A DNA stretch of 12,987 nt from JBAXGE01 sp044344145. Its GTDB lineage: Bacteria > Planctomycetota > Phycisphaerae > WQYP01. The notes under the pieces are model-generated. The model was not told the DNA's origin, ran no database searches, and saw nothing but the letters and a program-made list of their open reading frames with translations. The stretch's first letter is position 1, and every line of letters starts with the position of its first letter. Positions 8,001 to 12,987 of this stretch are shown here, one piece after another. The position numbers and the translations under genes were made by a program. The DNA lies in the NCBI GenBank assembly GCA_044344145.1, contig JBIJDM010000057.1, forward strand, positions 1-12,987, read 5' to 3'.

Positions 8001-8171
8001 TTATCCGGCGCAGGTGGTGGCGGGTTCGCCTTCTTCCTCTGCGAAAGCCCCGAGCAGGCGCATCGCCTGCGGACGGAACTGCACCGGATGAGTATGCGGC
8101 CCGGATCGCTGGGATTGAGCTTTACGGTCACGATCAATCAGGAAGGATTGACGATCCGTAGCCAGAATTGA
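5049..8171 (+). CDS. fkp: Bifunctional L-fucokinase / fucose-1-phosphate guanylyltransferase (FKP-type)
   Basis: This 1040-residue cytoplasmic enzyme is predicted to run the fucose salvage route: L-fucose + ATP to fucose-1-phosphate, then + GTP to GDP-L-fucose for glycan synthesis. The N-terminal half is the pyrophosphorylase part. It has 'PDPPGIRAGSGGATFNVL' (77-94) and the nucleotide-binding loop 'HSGGASQRLPMYSPLGK' (118-134). A stretch near 385-415 looks like a left-handed beta-helix. The C-terminal part is a GHMP sugar kinase: 'KAPARLDLTGGWSDTPPYC' (from about 676), the ATP loop 'PKGSGMGTSS' (about 799-808), 'GGGWQDQVGGI' (about 844-854) and the motif-3 'SGAGGGGFAFF' (about 985). Both halves are intact, and the length is close to plant and animal fucokinase proteins and a little above Bacteroides FKP. 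GGGGAGAG (5036-5043) precedes the ATG. It is probably co-transcribed with gatB and the next two genes. A different sugar (for example a heptose) cannot be excluded from motifs alone. Confidence 0.88.
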   Translation: MAQTRVDVQPLIDRAVEAYKRGLVARKPGLVWDYLVLTAANEHQAAGYRHELSARCSGVGPHGSFFSSSQHFLVVPDPPGIRAGSGGATFNVLREIIAHQKLLKDRRPLEQLRILLIHSGGASQRLPMYSPLGKIFSPLPLQRPDGALSSLFDHLYLMLAPLPEKLGPGMLVAAGDVFLLFDGAAMPAGAHGITALSMRVPAAMGEAHGIFCVDPSDRSPMPRVTACMQKASVEQMQAAGATDAQNQVLIDTGLLFFDGATTRGLLQLAKRYDARWQLKHRQQIDLYSDVVPAATNPGLSSGKRPSAGHPKGQLEFDLRAALAKVPLTMYALAEAHFLHLGTTAQFRDAMVQVDRAVAAQLFDTNVRALSEHKTPASSRLFQALLEGSVKVGPQCVLENVQLSGPLEIGKGSVLSRVVYQATAPLSLAAETLLFTTPLREGKKRFSAMVLAGVHDDFKSDRTYCHLDLRHWMLLAGVSDEDLWPAGLAQRTLWTARLFPALPWGGEVAPELPLASYLWMTNPRDAKPAQLKAWLAGKRVSMADILELADADEMHQQRDRIAGRLQARQWIQAVAKGVTISSAMAVDHFSLPGYRELVTELSAAAQDPQRPALQRARLHWSLHEIQQRPGFPKALQSLIPPGTSFDASFAAISTAMTPMATAIKPARLQPFKTIVAKAPARLDLTGGWSDTPPYCLEHGGAVINLAVDLNGDQPISASVCAIDDPVLRLISRDLGKSMELHSPEQFPAHVDPRDPFALHLTALRLTGLAPQPKETSAKAWFKRMGLAAGGFELITDSSLPKGSGMGTSSILGAATLAVLRKAVGLDTKLESIYEQTSLLEQWISTGGGWQDQVGGIAPGVKLTRSGPGIPQKLQVQKLAVKDSILKGLQSRLVVYFTGQQRLARNILREVMGRYLGRDPATMVLFSELQQSVVAMEKFLQRGNWVGVAGELNHYWRIKKELFPGSSTSAIDALLLELRPYYIGASLSGAGGGGFAFFLCESPEQAHRLRTELHRMSMRPGSLGLSFTVTINQEGLTIRSQN

Positions 8172-8181
8172 GGAGTAGACG

Positions 8182-9471
8182 ATGGGATCGTGGAAACCAT
8201 TGTGGACTATAGTTGCATTATTGCTTGGGGTGCTGCCGGCTTGGGCGCAAACCACCAAGCCCAAAGCGCAGCCGGAATCCGTGCCCTTCCGGGTGATCGA
8301 ATCCCCGTATTATAAGATCAAAAACGACCTGCCCGATGACCGCATGCGCGAAGTCTATATCCGCATGACCCGGATGTACGAGGAATATCAGCAACGCACC
8401 GCCGGGTTCTCGGGGCAAAATCGCGGGATGCTGAATTTTGAATTGTATACCAAGGCCGAGGATTATTATGCCGCCGGCGGGATGCCGGGGTCGGCGGGGG
8501 TGTTCATGTCGGGTGGGTTCGGCGGTAGCAGGCTGATGGCGATTGCGGGGGGACGCAATACCGAATGGACTTGGCATGTGATCCAACACGAAGGTTTTCA
8601 TCAATTTGCCAGTGCGGTTATCCGGGGCAACTTACCCCCGTGGGTTAACGAGGGGTTGGCGGAATATTTTGGCGAAGCCATATTCACCGGGGACAGTTAT
8701 GTTGCCGGGGTCATCCCCAACCAGCGGTTGAAAGAATTGCAGGGCATGATCAGCAAAGATGCCAGCAAACCGCTGTACGCCATGTTGACCATGACTCACA
8801 TGGAATGGAACGACGCACTTGACCGCAAGAATTACACTCAGGCCTGGTCCATGATTCATTTCCTGGCCCATGGAGATGATGGTAAGTACCAGAAAGCGCT
8901 GGTGCAATTCATGAATAATCTCAGTGCGGGCGCCAAACCCCAGACGGCCTGGACCAATGTATTCGGCAATGACACGCTGGCGTTTGAGAAGAAGTGGAAA
9001 GAGTACTGGACCGGCCTCAAGCCCAATAGCACCCAAAATCTATATGATGAGGCCGCCCACCGGGTGCTGACCAGCGTGCTGGCCCGCGTGACCCTGAATG
9101 GGCAGAAGTTTGAAACTGCGGAAGATTTTCTCAAAGCCTGTGAAGCCAAGAAAATTGAAATCCCGTTAACGGCCCAAAATTGGCTGCCGGTGGCCTTATT
9201 GGATGAGCATGTGCCAGTGGCGCGGAAGTCCGGACAGTGGGAAATTATCCCGGCAGATAAAGGCAAACCCCTGCAACTCAAACGCACTACCAAAGATGAC
9301 AAGGTGTTTATCAGCAGCTACCTCACCAATGGCACCAGCGTTACCAAGGTGAACTACCTCCTGCAGCCCGCGCCCACCTCCCAACCAACCGGGACCACCC
9401 CCAGTACCACAACCACCAAGACCACTGTGACTCCCACGACTCGGCCCACCCGTCCGCCGGGCATCTATTGA
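8182..9471 (+). CDS. Secreted gluzincin-like metallopeptidase family protein, copy 1
   Basis: This is a 429-residue exported protein. Residues 1-23 form a Sec signal peptide (hydrophobic 'LWTIVALLLGVLPAWAQ', probable cleavage after AWA). The central domain has a zinc-protease signature: H136-E-G-F-H140 followed by 'NEGLAEYF' (156-163). This is the HEXXH...E layout of gluzincins, with E157 the likely third ligand and E137 the likely catalytic base. The pattern resembles DUF1570 and peptidase-MA-like proteins of Planctomycetota. A helical part follows ('QAWSMIHFLAHGDDGKYQKAL', 'WKEYWTGL'), then a C-terminal segment with 'LPVALLDEHVPVARKSGQWEI', and a Thr/Pro-rich tail (about 397-425) like a flexible linker. 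GAGGAG (8170-8175) overlaps the upstream stop and supports the ATG at 8182. It starts 10 nt after fkp and is followed 34 nt later by a paralogue. Substrate unknown. Confidence 0.85.
   Translation: MGSWKPLWTIVALLLGVLPAWAQTTKPKAQPESVPFRVIESPYYKIKNDLPDDRMREVYIRMTRMYEEYQQRTAGFSGQNRGMLNFELYTKAEDYYAAGGMPGSAGVFMSGGFGGSRLMAIAGGRNTEWTWHVIQHEGFHQFASAVIRGNLPPWVNEGLAEYFGEAIFTGDSYVAGVIPNQRLKELQGMISKDASKPLYAMLTMTHMEWNDALDRKNYTQAWSMIHFLAHGDDGKYQKALVQFMNNLSAGAKPQTAWTNVFGNDTLAFEKKWKEYWTGLKPNSTQNLYDEAAHRVLTSVLARVTLNGQKFETAEDFLKACEAKKIEIPLTAQNWLPVALLDEHVPVARKSGQWEIIPADKGKPLQLKRTTKDDKVFISSYLTNGTSVTKVNYLLQPAPTSQPTGTTPSTTTTKTTVTPTTRPTRPPGIY
8329..8392 (+). repeat. Near-identical block shared with the downstream paralogue (copy 1)
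   Basis: 8329-8378 (50 nt) is identical to 9665-9714. After one mismatch (C versus T at 8379/9715) a further 13 nt (8380-8392 and 9716-9728) also match. Flanking sequence of the two genes differs at many synonymous positions. The block encodes the segment with 'LPDDRMREVYIRMTRMYEEY'. Confidence 0.85.
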
Positions 9472-9505
9472 GCCCGACGCCACGCCACCTGAAAGAGGCC
9501 TGTGC

Positions 9506-10768
9506 ATGAACTCATGGTCATCCTGCTGCGTGCTGCTGCTGGTGGGTCTGGGGATGTCCACAGGCCAGGCCCAGACCACTCAACCCCAGAGCCAACCCAC
9601 TTCGCGTGCGGCCACCCAACCCTATCGCACCGTGGATTCGCCCTATTACCGGATCAAGCACAATCTGCCCGATGACCGCATGCGCGAAGTCTATATCCGC
9701 ATGACCCGGATGTATGAGGAATATCAGCGCCGGACGGCGGGTTTTTCGGGCCAAAACCGGGGCATGTTGAATTTTGAGCTGTTTACCGACAGCGCCGATT
9801 ATCACGCCGCCGGTGGGGTGCCCGGCTCCCTTGGTATGTGTACCACCGGCGGACCGCAGGGGGATCGGCTGCTGGCGATTGCAGGCGGGCGCAATTCTCC
9901 ACGGATGTGGCACACCATCCAGCATGAAGGTTTCCACCAATTTGCCTATGCTGTGATACCCGGTGATTTGCCGGTCTGGATCAGCGAGGGGTTGGCGGAA
10001 TACTTTGGCGATGCGGTGTTTACCGGCGATGGTTATGTCACGGGGGCGATCTCCAATCTGCGGCGGTTGGATATCCAGTCCATGCTCAAACTCAAGCTGA
10101 CCAAATCCTGGGCCACCATGCTGGCCATGTCGCATGACGAGTGGAATAAATCGTTAAGCCATATCAACTACCTGCAGGTCTGGTCCATGGTGCAGTTCTT
10201 GGCCCATGGTGAAAACGGCAAATATCAACCGCTTCTGGTCCAGTTTGTGAATCGGCTGGGCACGGGGACCAAACCCGACGACGCCTGGCGCAAAGTGTTT
10301 GGTCGTGATACCACGGTCATCGAGGAAAAGTGGGCGAAGTATTGGGCCACCTTGGAACTGGACAGCACCAAGGACCTGTATGAGGAAGCCGCGCACCGCG
10401 CGCTGACCAGTATACTGGGCCGGATGAGCCTGCTGGGGCAGAAGTACGAATCTGCAGAGGTGTTTCTGAAGGCGTGCGCCGACCAAAAGATCAACATCCC
10501 ACTATCCGCGAAAATCTGGCTGCCCATGTCGCTGTTAGATGAACATTTGCCGGTGGCCCGGCATGCGGGTCAATGGGAGATCATCCCCGGTACTACGGGC
10601 AAGCCCCCGCAGTTGAAACGTACCACGTCAGGAGGGCAGGTTTACCTCAGTACCTTCAGCGTTAATCGCGCGGGGTTCGTTACCATCGGGTATACCAAAT
10701 CCAAAATACCCGCCACCCAACCCGTGACCAAGCCCATACTCCCGGCTACCCGCCCACAGGCGCAGTAA
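9506..10768 (+). CDS. Secreted gluzincin-like metallopeptidase family protein, copy 2
   Basis: This 420-residue exported protein is a clear paralogue of the preceding gene. It shares the same order of blocks: 'MREVYIRMTRMYEEYQ', 'AGFSGQNRGMLNFEL', 'IQHEGFHQFA', 'EGLAEYFG', 'WSMVQFLAHGENGKYQ', 'LLDEHLPVARHAGQWEIIP'. The signal peptide is residues 1-23, cleaved probably after GQA ('SGQAQ' has a slightly less usual site). The HEXXH is at 140-144 and the probable third zinc ligand is E161, so the metal site is preserved in both copies. The Thr/Pro-rich tail of copy 1 is shorter here ('KIPATQPVTKPILPATRPQ'). The region between the two motifs and the loop after 'GGVPGS' are the most diverged. GAAAGAGG (9491-9498) precedes the ATG. 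It lies 34 nt after copy 1 and 58 nt before the GT9 gene, consistent with one operon. Function beyond the likely peptidase fold is unknown. Confidence 0.85.
   Translation: MNSWSSCCVLLLVGLGMSTGQAQTTQPQSQPTSRAATQPYRTVDSPYYRIKHNLPDDRMREVYIRMTRMYEEYQRRTAGFSGQNRGMLNFELFTDSADYHAAGGVPGSLGMCTTGGPQGDRLLAIAGGRNSPRMWHTIQHEGFHQFAYAVIPGDLPVWISEGLAEYFGDAVFTGDGYVTGAISNLRRLDIQSMLKLKLTKSWATMLAMSHDEWNKSLSHINYLQVWSMVQFLAHGENGKYQPLLVQFVNRLGTGTKPDDAWRKVFGRDTTVIEEKWAKYWATLELDSTKDLYEEAAHRALTSILGRMSLLGQKYESAEVFLKACADQKINIPLSAKIWLPMSLLDEHLPVARHAGQWEIIPGTTGKPPQLKRTTSGGQVYLSTFSVNRAGFVTIGYTKSKIPATQPVTKPILPATRPQAQ
9665..9728 (+). repeat. Near-identical block shared with the upstream paralogue (copy 2)
   Basis: This is the second member of the pair with 8329-8392: 50 identical nt, one mismatch, then 13 identical nt. 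The unit distance between copies is 1336 nt, that is, the same point in each paralogue. Confidence 0.85.
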
Positions 10769-10826
10769 CGCGGTTTGTCCGCCCCCGACTTGCATCCGAC
10801 CGCATTCGCCCCGATGCTATACATCT

Positions 10827-12056
10827 ATGGTTCAGACCGTGCCCCGTATTCCCGCGCAGCGCATTCTGGTCGTCATGCCCAATTGGCTTGGCGACGGAGT
10901 GATGGCCACCCCCTTGCTGCGCGAACTACGTGTGTTATACCCTCAGGCCCATATTGCCACCCTGCAAAAACCGTTGCTGGGGGCGGTGACTAGCGGTTTG
11001 CCGTTTGTGAATGCCGTCATGGAATATCCCACCCGCAGCACCGGCGGAGCCGGCCGGCAAATGGCCACCGTCCTGCGCTGGATGCGCGATAATCATTTTG
11101 ACCTGGCGATTTTGCTGCCCAATAGTTTTCGTTCCGCGTGGCTGGCCTGGCGGGCAGGGATCCCGCGCCGGTTGGGTTATGCCCGTGACGGCCGGCAGAT
11201 GTTTTTAACTGACCGCCTGCAACCGCTGAAACGCCGCCCGGAAGAAAAACTTACCGCCTTTGGCTACCATCTGGTCCAGCGACAAATCGCCCAGCAACTT
11301 GCCACCGGCAGCACCAATATGGCCGATCCGCAACCGCCGGTCTTGGGCCGTATGCAACGGCTGATGGCCAGCTATGCCCGGCATCTGGCCTGGCAGCCGT
11401 TGCCCACGATTGATTATTATCTGGCTTTGGCCAGCTATCTGGGCGGTAACGCCGATGACCGGAAGATGCAGTTGGGGATTACCCCGGAGGAAACCGCCGC
11501 GGCGCAGGAAGTATTACGCGTCTTACCGGCCCGACGCCCCTTGGTGGCTTTGGTGCCAGGGGCAAATTTCGGCGCTTCCAAGTGCTGGCCGCCGGAACGG
11601 TTTGCGGTGCTGGCGGGGGCGCTGAGTCAACAGCGCGGGGCAACCTCGATACTGATTGCCGGACCCATGGAACAGCCGATTGCCCAAGCGATCATGCGGG
11701 CGTATCAAGCGGGGGGGCATTCCCCCGAGGGGCTCATAGACCTGCGGCAGTTACCCAATATAACCCCGCCGGGATTGGGGACGATCAAGGCCCTGCTGTC
11801 CCATTGCCAACTCATGGTCTGCAACGATACCGGCCCGCGTCATTTCGCCGCAGCGCTGGACGTACCGCTTGTCACGCTGTTTGGGCCCACGGACCCGCGC
11901 TGGGCGGAAACCTTTACCAGTAAAGAACGGTTGGTCCGGGTTCCGGTGGGCTGTGGCCCTTGCCAGCTAAAGAAATGCCCCATAGATCATCGTTGTATGA
12001 CGCGGCTGGATGTGGATCAGGTTTTAACCGCCGCGCTGGCCCAGTTGCCGGTCTAG
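10827..12056 (+). CDS. Glycosyltransferase family 9, heptosyltransferase II-like
   Basis: This 409-residue protein is a GT9 (GT-B fold) transferase like WaaF, which adds ADP-heptose to the lipopolysaccharide inner core on the cytoplasmic face of the inner membrane. The N-terminal domain opens 'RILVVMPNWLGDGVMATPLL' (about 12-31), the usual GT9 start. The C-terminal nucleotide-sugar domain has 'LVALVPGANFGASKCWPPER' (about 236-255), then 'MVCNDTGPRHFAAALDVPLV' and 'LFGPTDPRWAE' (about 330-360). Near the end is a Cys cluster 'CGPCQLKKCPIDHRC' (about 376-390), like the CxPC...C...C segment seen in WaaF-type proteins. It is longer than the usual about 350 residues, mainly by a linker around 140-200. 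No clear ribosome binding site precedes the ATG at 10827, although 'RILVVMPNW' so close behind makes this start sensible. It lies 58 nt after the second metallopeptidase gene. The acceptor and exact sugar are unknown. Confidence 0.88.
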   Translation: MVQTVPRIPAQRILVVMPNWLGDGVMATPLLRELRVLYPQAHIATLQKPLLGAVTSGLPFVNAVMEYPTRSTGGAGRQMATVLRWMRDNHFDLAILLPNSFRSAWLAWRAGIPRRLGYARDGRQMFLTDRLQPLKRRPEEKLTAFGYHLVQRQIAQQLATGSTNMADPQPPVLGRMQRLMASYARHLAWQPLPTIDYYLALASYLGGNADDRKMQLGITPEETAAAQEVLRVLPARRPLVALVPGANFGASKCWPPERFAVLAGALSQQRGATSILIAGPMEQPIAQAIMRAYQAGGHSPEGLIDLRQLPNITPPGLGTIKALLSHCQLMVCNDTGPRHFAAALDVPLVTLFGPTDPRWAETFTSKERLVRVPVGCGPCQLKKCPIDHRCMTRLDVDQVLTAALAQLPV

Positions 12057-12068
12057 GCAAGAAAGTAT

Positions 12069-12097
12069 TTGCCACGCCTGCCGGTATCTGGTATATT
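12069..12097 (+). promoter_or_regulatory. Sigma70-like promoter of the tRNA-Val gene
   Basis: TTGCCA (12069-12074) and TATATT (12092-12097) are separated by exactly 17 nt, close to the consensus TTGACA-N17-TATAAT. The predicted transcription start is near 12104, about 26 nt upstream of the tRNA. The -35 begins 13 nt after the stop codon of the GT9 gene. Confidence 0.6.
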
Positions 12098-12107
12098 TCT
12101 TGAACTG

Positions 12108-12127
12108 AACGTGCTTTTTAGCACGTT
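12108..12127 (+). other. Hairpin in the leader of the tRNA transcript
   Basis: AACGTGC (12108-12114) and GCACGTT (12121-12127) form a perfect 7-bp stem around the loop TTTTTA, ending 2 nt before the tRNA. No T run follows it on either strand, so it is not a classical terminator. It lies in the region removed during 5' processing of the pre-tRNA and may affect RNase P access or be incidental. Confidence 0.55.
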
Positions 12128-12129
12128 TC

Positions 12130-12203
12130 GGGCGTTTAGCTCAGTTGGTTAGAGCGTACGGATCACACCCGTAAGGTCGCAGGTTCAAGTCCTGCAACGC
12201 CCA
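12130..12203 (+). tRNA. tRNA-Val (anticodon CAC)
   Basis: This is a complete 74-nt cloverleaf reading GTG valine codons. The acceptor stem is GGGCGTT (12130-12136) with AACGCCC (12196-12202), followed by discriminator A at 12203. The D arm is GCTC...GAGC (12139-12142 and 12152-12155). The anticodon stem is TACGG (12157-12161) with CCGTA (12169-12173), and the loop ATCACAC puts CAC at 12164-12166 after the invariant T at 12163. The T arm is GCAGG-TTCAAGT-CCTGC (12179-12195). All stems pair fully by Watson-Crick rules. The 3' CCA is not encoded (TCC follows), so it must be added after transcription. Confidence 0.96.
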
Positions 12204-12445
12204 TCCCCTGTTTGGTTGTTACCTCCCAAAAACCAGCGATTACTGTGATAACGCGTATCTGTTGAGGGGCTATTTTTGGGAATAGCATTCTGGACGGAAA
12301 GTGAAAAATTCCCCTCGTCATTCAGAGCCACAGCCAATCTGACTAATTCTGCTTTTGTTTGGGCATTTCGCATCACTTTCACACAGTAACGCATATACGA
12401 AAATTCGTAGTTAAGTAAAAATTACGCAAAATACAACACGATTGA

Positions 12446-12465
12446 ATAATGTGAGACATTATGTC
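12446..12465 (+). promoter_or_regulatory. Overlapping palindromes, possible operator
   Basis: ATAATGT-GAG-ACATTAT (12446-12462) is a perfect 7-bp inverted repeat, and GACAT-T-ATGTC (12455-12465) is a second palindrome overlapping its right arm. They lie directly before the candidate promoter at 12466-12492, a normal place for a regulator to bind. A+T-rich DNA yields such repeats by chance, so confidence is low. Confidence 0.25.
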
Positions 12466-12492
12466 TTGATATTGTGCACAGCTACGGATAAT
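12466..12492 (+). promoter_or_regulatory. Candidate promoter of the secreted-protein gene at 12607
   Basis: TTGATA (12466-12471, one mismatch to TTGACA) is followed after 15 nt by GATAAT (12487-12492, one mismatch to TATAAT). A 17-nt spacing would use the poorer TAATGT (12489-12494). The predicted start near 12499 would give a leader of about 108 nt containing the hairpin at 12508-12537. Confidence 0.4.
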
Positions 12493-12507
12493 GTATTGAA
12501 TACTAAA

Positions 12508-12537
12508 TTGGTACTGTCCTCGTCAGGGCTGTACCAA
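12508..12537 (+). promoter_or_regulatory. Leader hairpin with possible alternative downstream pairing
   Basis: TTGGTAC (12508-12514) pairs with GTACCAA (12531-12537). After one T.T mismatch, GTCCT (12516-12520) pairs with AGGGC (12525-12529), including one G.T pair, closing a CGTC tetraloop. The top of this hairpin, CTCGTCAG (12519-12526), is also perfectly complementary to CTGACGAG (12578-12585), which lies 21 nt before the start codon. The two pairings exclude each other. This layout suits a leader that switches structure, but no known riboswitch family is recognised. Confidence 0.4.
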
Positions 12538-12606
12538 ATCTGTGCGCACGGATCATGTGTCCGGCGAGTGTAGAGAACTGACGAGTAATAAAATGCAGGT
12601 GACACG

Positions 12607-12987
12607 ATGACAGTATTGCACGGCCGTAAAACAACCGGGTTGGTAACGGCATTGGCTGGGTTGGGCCTTACGGCCACGCTTAATGCCGCCACGGTCAACT
12701 GGCATTACACCTCGAACACCCCCAGCGATACCATTCGCCGGACCGTAGACGGGGGCACCAGCTATTTTACCACCAACCTTGGCTATTTTAACTGTGTGCG
12801 CGATGGTGGTGATTTCACTGGTACGCTGCGGGGGCCGGACAGTTCAACGTCCACTTTTATCGCCTTCTGTGCTGAGCCACGTGAGTTCGTGAATGACAAT
12901 GTCAATTATTTCTATACCACCGCGCCCCTAAGTGAGGGCACAACCAATATTGGCGGTATGGGGACCGTGAAGGCCAATCGCCTCAAC
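12607..12987 (+). CDS. Secreted protein, N-terminal part, possibly PEP-CTERM-type (runs off window)
   Basis: The frame is open from ATG at 12607 to the end of the window, giving 127 codons of a longer protein. It begins with a signal peptide: 'MTVLHGRKTTG', a hydrophobic stretch 'LVTALAGLGLTATL', and a probable cleavage site after 'NAA'. The mature part has 'TSYFTTNLGYFNC' (from about residue 56), 'GDFTGTLRGPD' and 'STFIAFCAEPREFV' (about 87-100), followed by 'GMGTVKANRLN' at the window edge. The 'FxxFCxEPxxxV' pattern followed by a helix with 'A..L' is what I expect in secreted PEP-CTERM or choice-of-anchor proteins of Planctomycetota and Verrucomicrobiota, but the C-terminal sorting signal that would prove this is outside the window. 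Two cysteines (about 68 and 93) could form a disulfide. AGGTG (12597-12601) is a weak ribosome site. Function unknown; family is inference. Confidence 0.7.
   Translation, partial: MTVLHGRKTTGLVTALAGLGLTATLNAATVNWHYTSNTPSDTIRRTVDGGTSYFTTNLGYFNCVRDGGDFTGTLRGPDSSTSTFIAFCAEPREFVNDNVNYFYTTAPLSEGTTNIGGMGTVKANRLN

Larger units (their letters stand above)
12204..12606. other. A+T-rich intergenic region with inverted repeats, no convincing gene
   Basis: The 403 nt between tRNA-Val and the last gene are about 41% G+C (147 of 360 counted in 12241-12600), well below the flanking genes, and drop to 32% at 12421-12480. I see no protein I can support. Inverted repeats are frequent. TCCCAAAAA (12224-12232) matches TTTTTGGGA (12273-12281) over a 40-nt gap. 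GCTATT/AATAGC (12269-12286) forms a 6-bp stem. TACGAA/TTCGTA lies at 12396-12409, and ATAATGT/ACATTAT at 12446-12462. A larger hairpin at 12508-12537 is listed separately. ATAATGT recurs at 12488-12494 and ATTGAATA occurs at 12441-12448 and 12495-12502. The second half is probably the promoter and leader of the gene at 12607. The absence of a second copy of the tRNA 3' end in the window gives no support for an integrated element. Confidence 0.6.

Noticed and set aside
10790..10823. Possible promoter TTGCAT ... TATACA just before the GT9 start codon
   Set aside because: The spacing is 22 nt, too long for a sigma70 promoter, and the implied start would lie at or after the ATG.
12045..12073. Competing short stems TTGCC / GGCAA / TTGCC across the end of the GT9 gene
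   Set aside because: Stems are only 5 bp, no T run follows, and the second TTGCC is better explained as the -35 of the tRNA promoter.
12185..12394. 69-codon minus-strand open frame starting MRYCVKVMRNAQTK
   Set aside because: It overlaps the 3' part of tRNA-Val, has no ribosome site upstream of either possible ATG, matches no family I know, and lies in A+T-rich spacer where chance frames occur.
1..12987. CRISPR array, insertion sequence, toxin-antitoxin or phage-defence system
   Set aside because: I saw no regularly spaced repeats, transposase or recombinase motifs, terminal inverted repeats or defence-type domains; the genes are translation, sugar-activation and envelope functions.

Overview
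The window is typical bacterial coding DNA: nearly all genes are on the + strand, tightly packed, and about 58-60% G+C where counted by hand. The likely source is a member of Planctomycetota, perhaps the Phycisphaerae. This rests on a Gram-negative-type lipoprotein, a heptosyltransferase-like GT9 enzyme, two secreted HEXXH proteins resembling the DUF1570/peptidase-MA-like families common in that phylum, an FKP-type fucose enzyme, and a truncated secreted protein that looks like the PEP-CTERM/choice-of-anchor class. The taxonomic call is inference; no 16S or marker alignment was possible.

Layout. (1) 9-5026 holds the three subunits of the tRNA-dependent amidotransferase GatCAB, in the order gatC, gatA, gatB. 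A lipoprotein gene lies between gatC and gatA. A GNAT-like gene lies between gatA and gatB, and a good hairpin follows gatA. (2) 5049-8171 is one large gene for a bifunctional L-fucokinase/fucose-1-phosphate guanylyltransferase, starting 22 nt after gatB. (3) 8182-9471 and 9506-10768 are tandem paralogues for secreted gluzincin-like proteins. (4) 10827-12056 is a GT9 glycosyltransferase of the heptosyltransferase II type. (5) 12130-12203 is tRNA-Val(CAC), with a good sigma70-like promoter and a hairpin in its leader. (6) 12204-12606 is a 403-nt A+T-rich region (about 41% G+C) with no convincing gene but several inverted repeats. It ends as the leader of (7) a secreted-protein gene starting at 12607 and running off the window.

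How the genes work together. GatCAB converts misacylated Glu-tRNA(Gln) and/or Asp-tRNA(Asn) to the correct amidated forms, so the first third serves translation. The fucose enzyme and the GT9 enzyme both concern activated sugars and surface polysaccharide. The two secreted metallopeptidase-like proteins between them are likely envelope or periplasmic proteins, co-transcribed with the fucose gene.

Most worth a second look: a sharply bounded low-G+C, altered-codon patch inside gatB covering the start of its YqeY domain; a 50-nt identical block shared by the otherwise diverged tandem paralogues; and the structured leader before the last gene, whose hairpin could alternatively pair with a segment just upstream of the start codon. 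I did not find a clearly new defence or mobile system here.
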